Positions 4,278 through 6,006 of a stretch of 6,006 bases of DNA are shown one piece after another (the stretch's first letter is position 1; the number at the start of each line of letters is the position of its first letter). A program made the translations under genes and the position numbers. The notes under the pieces were generated by a model that was not told where the DNA came from, did no database searches, and was given only the letters and a program-made list of their open reading frames with translations. Source of the stretch: an uncultured Lachnospiraceae bacterium. Its GTDB lineage: Bacteria; Bacillota; Clostridia; Lachnospirales; Lachnospiraceae. The DNA is taken from the NCBI GenBank assembly GCA_934371475.1, contig CAKRNX010000137.1, positions 1 to 6,006 of the forward strand, given 5' to 3'.

Positions 4278-5576
4278 TTATTTTCTGGCCCTTGCCTCTT
4301 TCCGCGCATATCCGCAGATAACATCCAGCGTATTTTCCAGATCATTTCTGGTATGCGCTGCTGACAGGAACATGGCCTCAAACTGTGAAGGTGCCAGATA
4401 AATACCGTGGCCAAGCATATATTTAAAATATTCCCTGTATCTTCCCGTATCAGATGTTTTGGCGCTGGCATAATTAACTACCGGTTCCGAAGTAAAAAAT
4501 ACACAGCCCAAGGAGCCCACATGGTTTACCTGACAGCCGCTGCCGGTCTCATCCAGTATTTTCTCTATTTCAGAATAGAACCAGTCACCGGTCTCATTCA
4601 GTTTCTGATAAAATGACGGATCTTCCTTCAGAAGTGTCAGCTGAGTCAGTCCTGCTGCCATCGCAACCGGATTGCCGCTCAGCGTTCCTGCCTGATACAC
4701 CGGTCCTGCCGGGGATACCATGGACATAATCTCTTTTCGTCCTCCGTAAGCGCCCACCGGCATTCCTCCTCCAATAATTTTTCCAAATGTAGTCAAATCC
4801 GGAGTCACGCCGTAATATCCCTGTGCCCCGCTCAGGGACAGTCTGAAGCCTGTAATGACTTCATCAAAAATCAGAAGCGCGCCATGGTCGTCGCAGATCC
4901 GGCGCAGCCCTTCCAGAAAACCCGGAACCGGCGGCACAACACCCATATTCGCGCCCACCGGTTCTACGATCACTGCCGCGATCTGATCCGGATTCTGTGC
5001 AAACAGAGCCTCTACGCTATCAAGGTCATTATATACGGCAGACAGCGTATCCTCTGTGCAGCCTGCCGGCACGCCTGCGCTGTCCGGGATCCCCTGGGTC
5101 ATCACACCGGATCCCGCCTTCACCAGCATTGCACCGGAATGACCATGGTAGCAGCCCATAAATTTGACAATCTTATTTTTACCGGTGAATCCTCTGGCTG
5201 CACGGACCGCACTCATCACAGCCTCCGTGCCGGAATTGACCATACGCACCATCTCGATAGAGGGAACAATCTCGCAGATCAGTTCTGCCATCAGCACCTC
5301 CCTCTCTGTCGCTGCGCCAAAACTTAAGCCTCCCTGCACGGCCTCCAGCACACTTTCTCTTACCTTCGGATGATTGTGTCCCAGGATCATCGGTCCCCAG
5401 GAATTGATAAAATCCAGATATTTGTTTCCATCCACATCTGTCATATAAACACCGTCTGCCTGTTCAATAAAACGCGGCGTGCTGCCAACACTTCCAAAAG
5501 CACGCACCGGGCTGTTCACGCCACCCGGCATCAAAGTAACTGCTTTTTTAAAAAGTTCTTCTGATCTTGTCATCAT
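4278..5576 (-). CDS. hemL: glutamate-1-semialdehyde 2,1-aminomutase
   Basis: PLP-dependent cytoplasmic enzyme that converts glutamate-1-semialdehyde to 5-aminolevulinate, in the C5 route to heme, siroheme and cobalamin. The 432 residues match the family's full length. Seen motifs: MPGGVNSPVRAF at 16-27, SFGAATEREV at 85-94, NSGTEAVMSAVRAARG at 114-129, CYHGH at 142-146, FDEVITGFR at 237-245 (D238 expected to contact the PLP ring nitrogen), and TTFGK at 262-266 with K266 as the PLP lysine. GGGMPVGAYGG follows it. The gene begins with two consecutive ATGs, and the first (5576) overlaps the hemB stop. AGGG lies eight bases before it, which favours the first ATG. It is translationally coupled to hemB. 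No terminator is evident in the 20 bases between its stop and the converging XRE gene. Confidence 0.98.
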   Translation of the reverse strand: MMTRSEELFKKAVTLMPGGVNSPVRAFGSVGSTPRFIEQADGVYMTDVDGNKYLDFINSWGPMILGHNHPKVRESVLEAVQGGLSFGAATEREVLMAELICEIVPSIEMVRMVNSGTEAVMSAVRAARGFTGKNKIVKFMGCYHGHSGAMLVKAGSGVMTQGIPDSAGVPAGCTEDTLSAVYNDLDSVEALFAQNPDQIAAVIVEPVGANMGVVPPVPGFLEGLRRICDDHGALLIFDEVITGFRLSLSGAQGYYGVTPDLTTFGKIIGGGMPVGAYGGRKEIMSMVSPAGPVYQAGTLSGNPVAMAAGLTQLTLLKEDPSFYQKLNETGDWFYSEIEKILDETGSGCQVNHVGSLGCVFFTSEPVVNYASAKTSDTGRYREYFKYMLGHGIYLAPSQFEAMFLSAAHTRNDLENTLDVICGYARKEARARK

Positions 5577-6006
5577 CCAATCTTCCCTTCATCCATCATT
5601 TTTGCAATCTCTTTTGCAAAATAGGTAAGATAAATATCGGCTCCAGCACGGTAAGCACCGACTGCCATCTCACCGATGATCCGTTCTTCATCAATATAGC
5701 CTAGTTTGGCTCCTGCTTTTACCATAGCATATTCTCCGCTGACGCTGTAGGCTGCAACCGGTGTGTTGACCACTTTTCGCACTTCTGTGATCACATCCTG
5801 ATAAGCCATCGCCGGTTTTACCATAATGATATCCGCTCCCTCTTCGACATCGAGCAGAGCCTCTTTGATGCCTTCTCTTTTATTCTGAAAATCCATCTGA
5901 TATGTTTTGCGATCACCAAAAGACGGAGCAGAACCTGCCGCTTCACGGAATGGACCATAAAAGGCGGATGCATATTTCACGGCATAAGACATGATCGGTG
6001 TGCCTG
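5573..6006 (-). CDS. hemB: delta-aminolevulinic acid dehydratase (porphobilinogen synthase), 5' end outside the window
   Basis: Condenses two 5-aminolevulinate molecules to porphobilinogen, the step after HemL. Only the C-terminal 143 residues are present (E. coli HemB is 324), and the frame runs off the window through GTPI before MSYAVKYAS. The two Schiff-base lysines of the family are visible: the K of MSYAVKYAS (codon 5975-5977) and the K of MVKPA (codon 5816-5818). Other conserved parts are FYGPFREAAGSAP, GDRKTYQMD, VSGEYAM and the C-terminal TYFAKEIA. The metal-binding cysteine or aspartate region lies outside the window, so zinc or magnesium dependence cannot be judged. Its stop overlaps the hemL start by two bases, which indicates one operon with hemB first. 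Confidence 0.97.
   Translation of the reverse strand, partial: GTPIMSYAVKYASAFYGPFREAAGSAPSFGDRKTYQMDFQNKREGIKEALLDVEEGADIIMVKPAMAYQDVITEVRKVVNTPVAAYSVSGEYAMVKAGAKLGYIDEERIIGEMAVGAYRAGADIYLTYFAKEIAKMMDEGKIG

Noticed and set aside
4884..5327. 147-codon plus-strand frame inside hemL
   Set aside because: Antisense shadow of a full-length, highly conserved hemL, rich in His, Arg and Cys, with no ribosome binding site case for it.

Overview
The window looks like chromosomal DNA of an endospore-forming member of the Clostridia, most likely Lachnospiraceae or a close relative. This rests on a spore germination protease gene, an alpha/beta-type small acid-soluble spore protein (SASP) gene, a Spo0A-type DNA-binding domain, strong AGGAGG-type ribosome binding sites, and the holA-rpsT-gpr neighbourhood that is also found in Bacillus subtilis. 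The family-level assignment is an inference from protein style and gene order. No transposon, phage structural gene, tRNA, rRNA or CRISPR array was seen.

Left part (1-2409). A 3'-truncated gpr runs leftwards off the window edge. A possible 46-codon ORF lies just upstream of it, ending 15 bases before the gpr start. Ribosomal protein S20 (rpsT) is read rightwards from its own promoter and starts at a TTG codon. It converges on holA (DNA polymerase III delta), and the two share a strong symmetrical terminator. holA has its own promoter, which supports an ATG start at 2323 over an upstream TTG.

Middle part (2472-4257). An alpha/beta-type SASP gene is preceded by a sequence resembling a forespore sigma-G promoter. 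Upstream of it is a 160-residue protein made of the Spo0A C-terminal DNA-binding domain without any receiver domain. This gene is divergent from an XRE-type regulator with a degenerate LexA/S24-like C-terminal domain and a four-cysteine cluster. The 274-base divergent region is AT-rich and carries three separate dyad symmetries, which makes it the best candidate for an undescribed regulatory locus here.

Right part (4278-6006). hemB (partial) and hemL overlap by a few bases and form a leftward operon for tetrapyrrole synthesis. hemL makes 5-aminolevulinate and HemB condenses two molecules of it to porphobilinogen.

Links between genes: gpr encodes the protease that degrades SASPs at germination, and a putative substrate gene lies about 1.9 kb away beside a Spo0A-like regulator. 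The left and middle parts therefore have a sporulation/germination theme interleaved with housekeeping genes. Whether the XRE regulator and the Spo0A-like protein control one another is inference from the divergent layout only.
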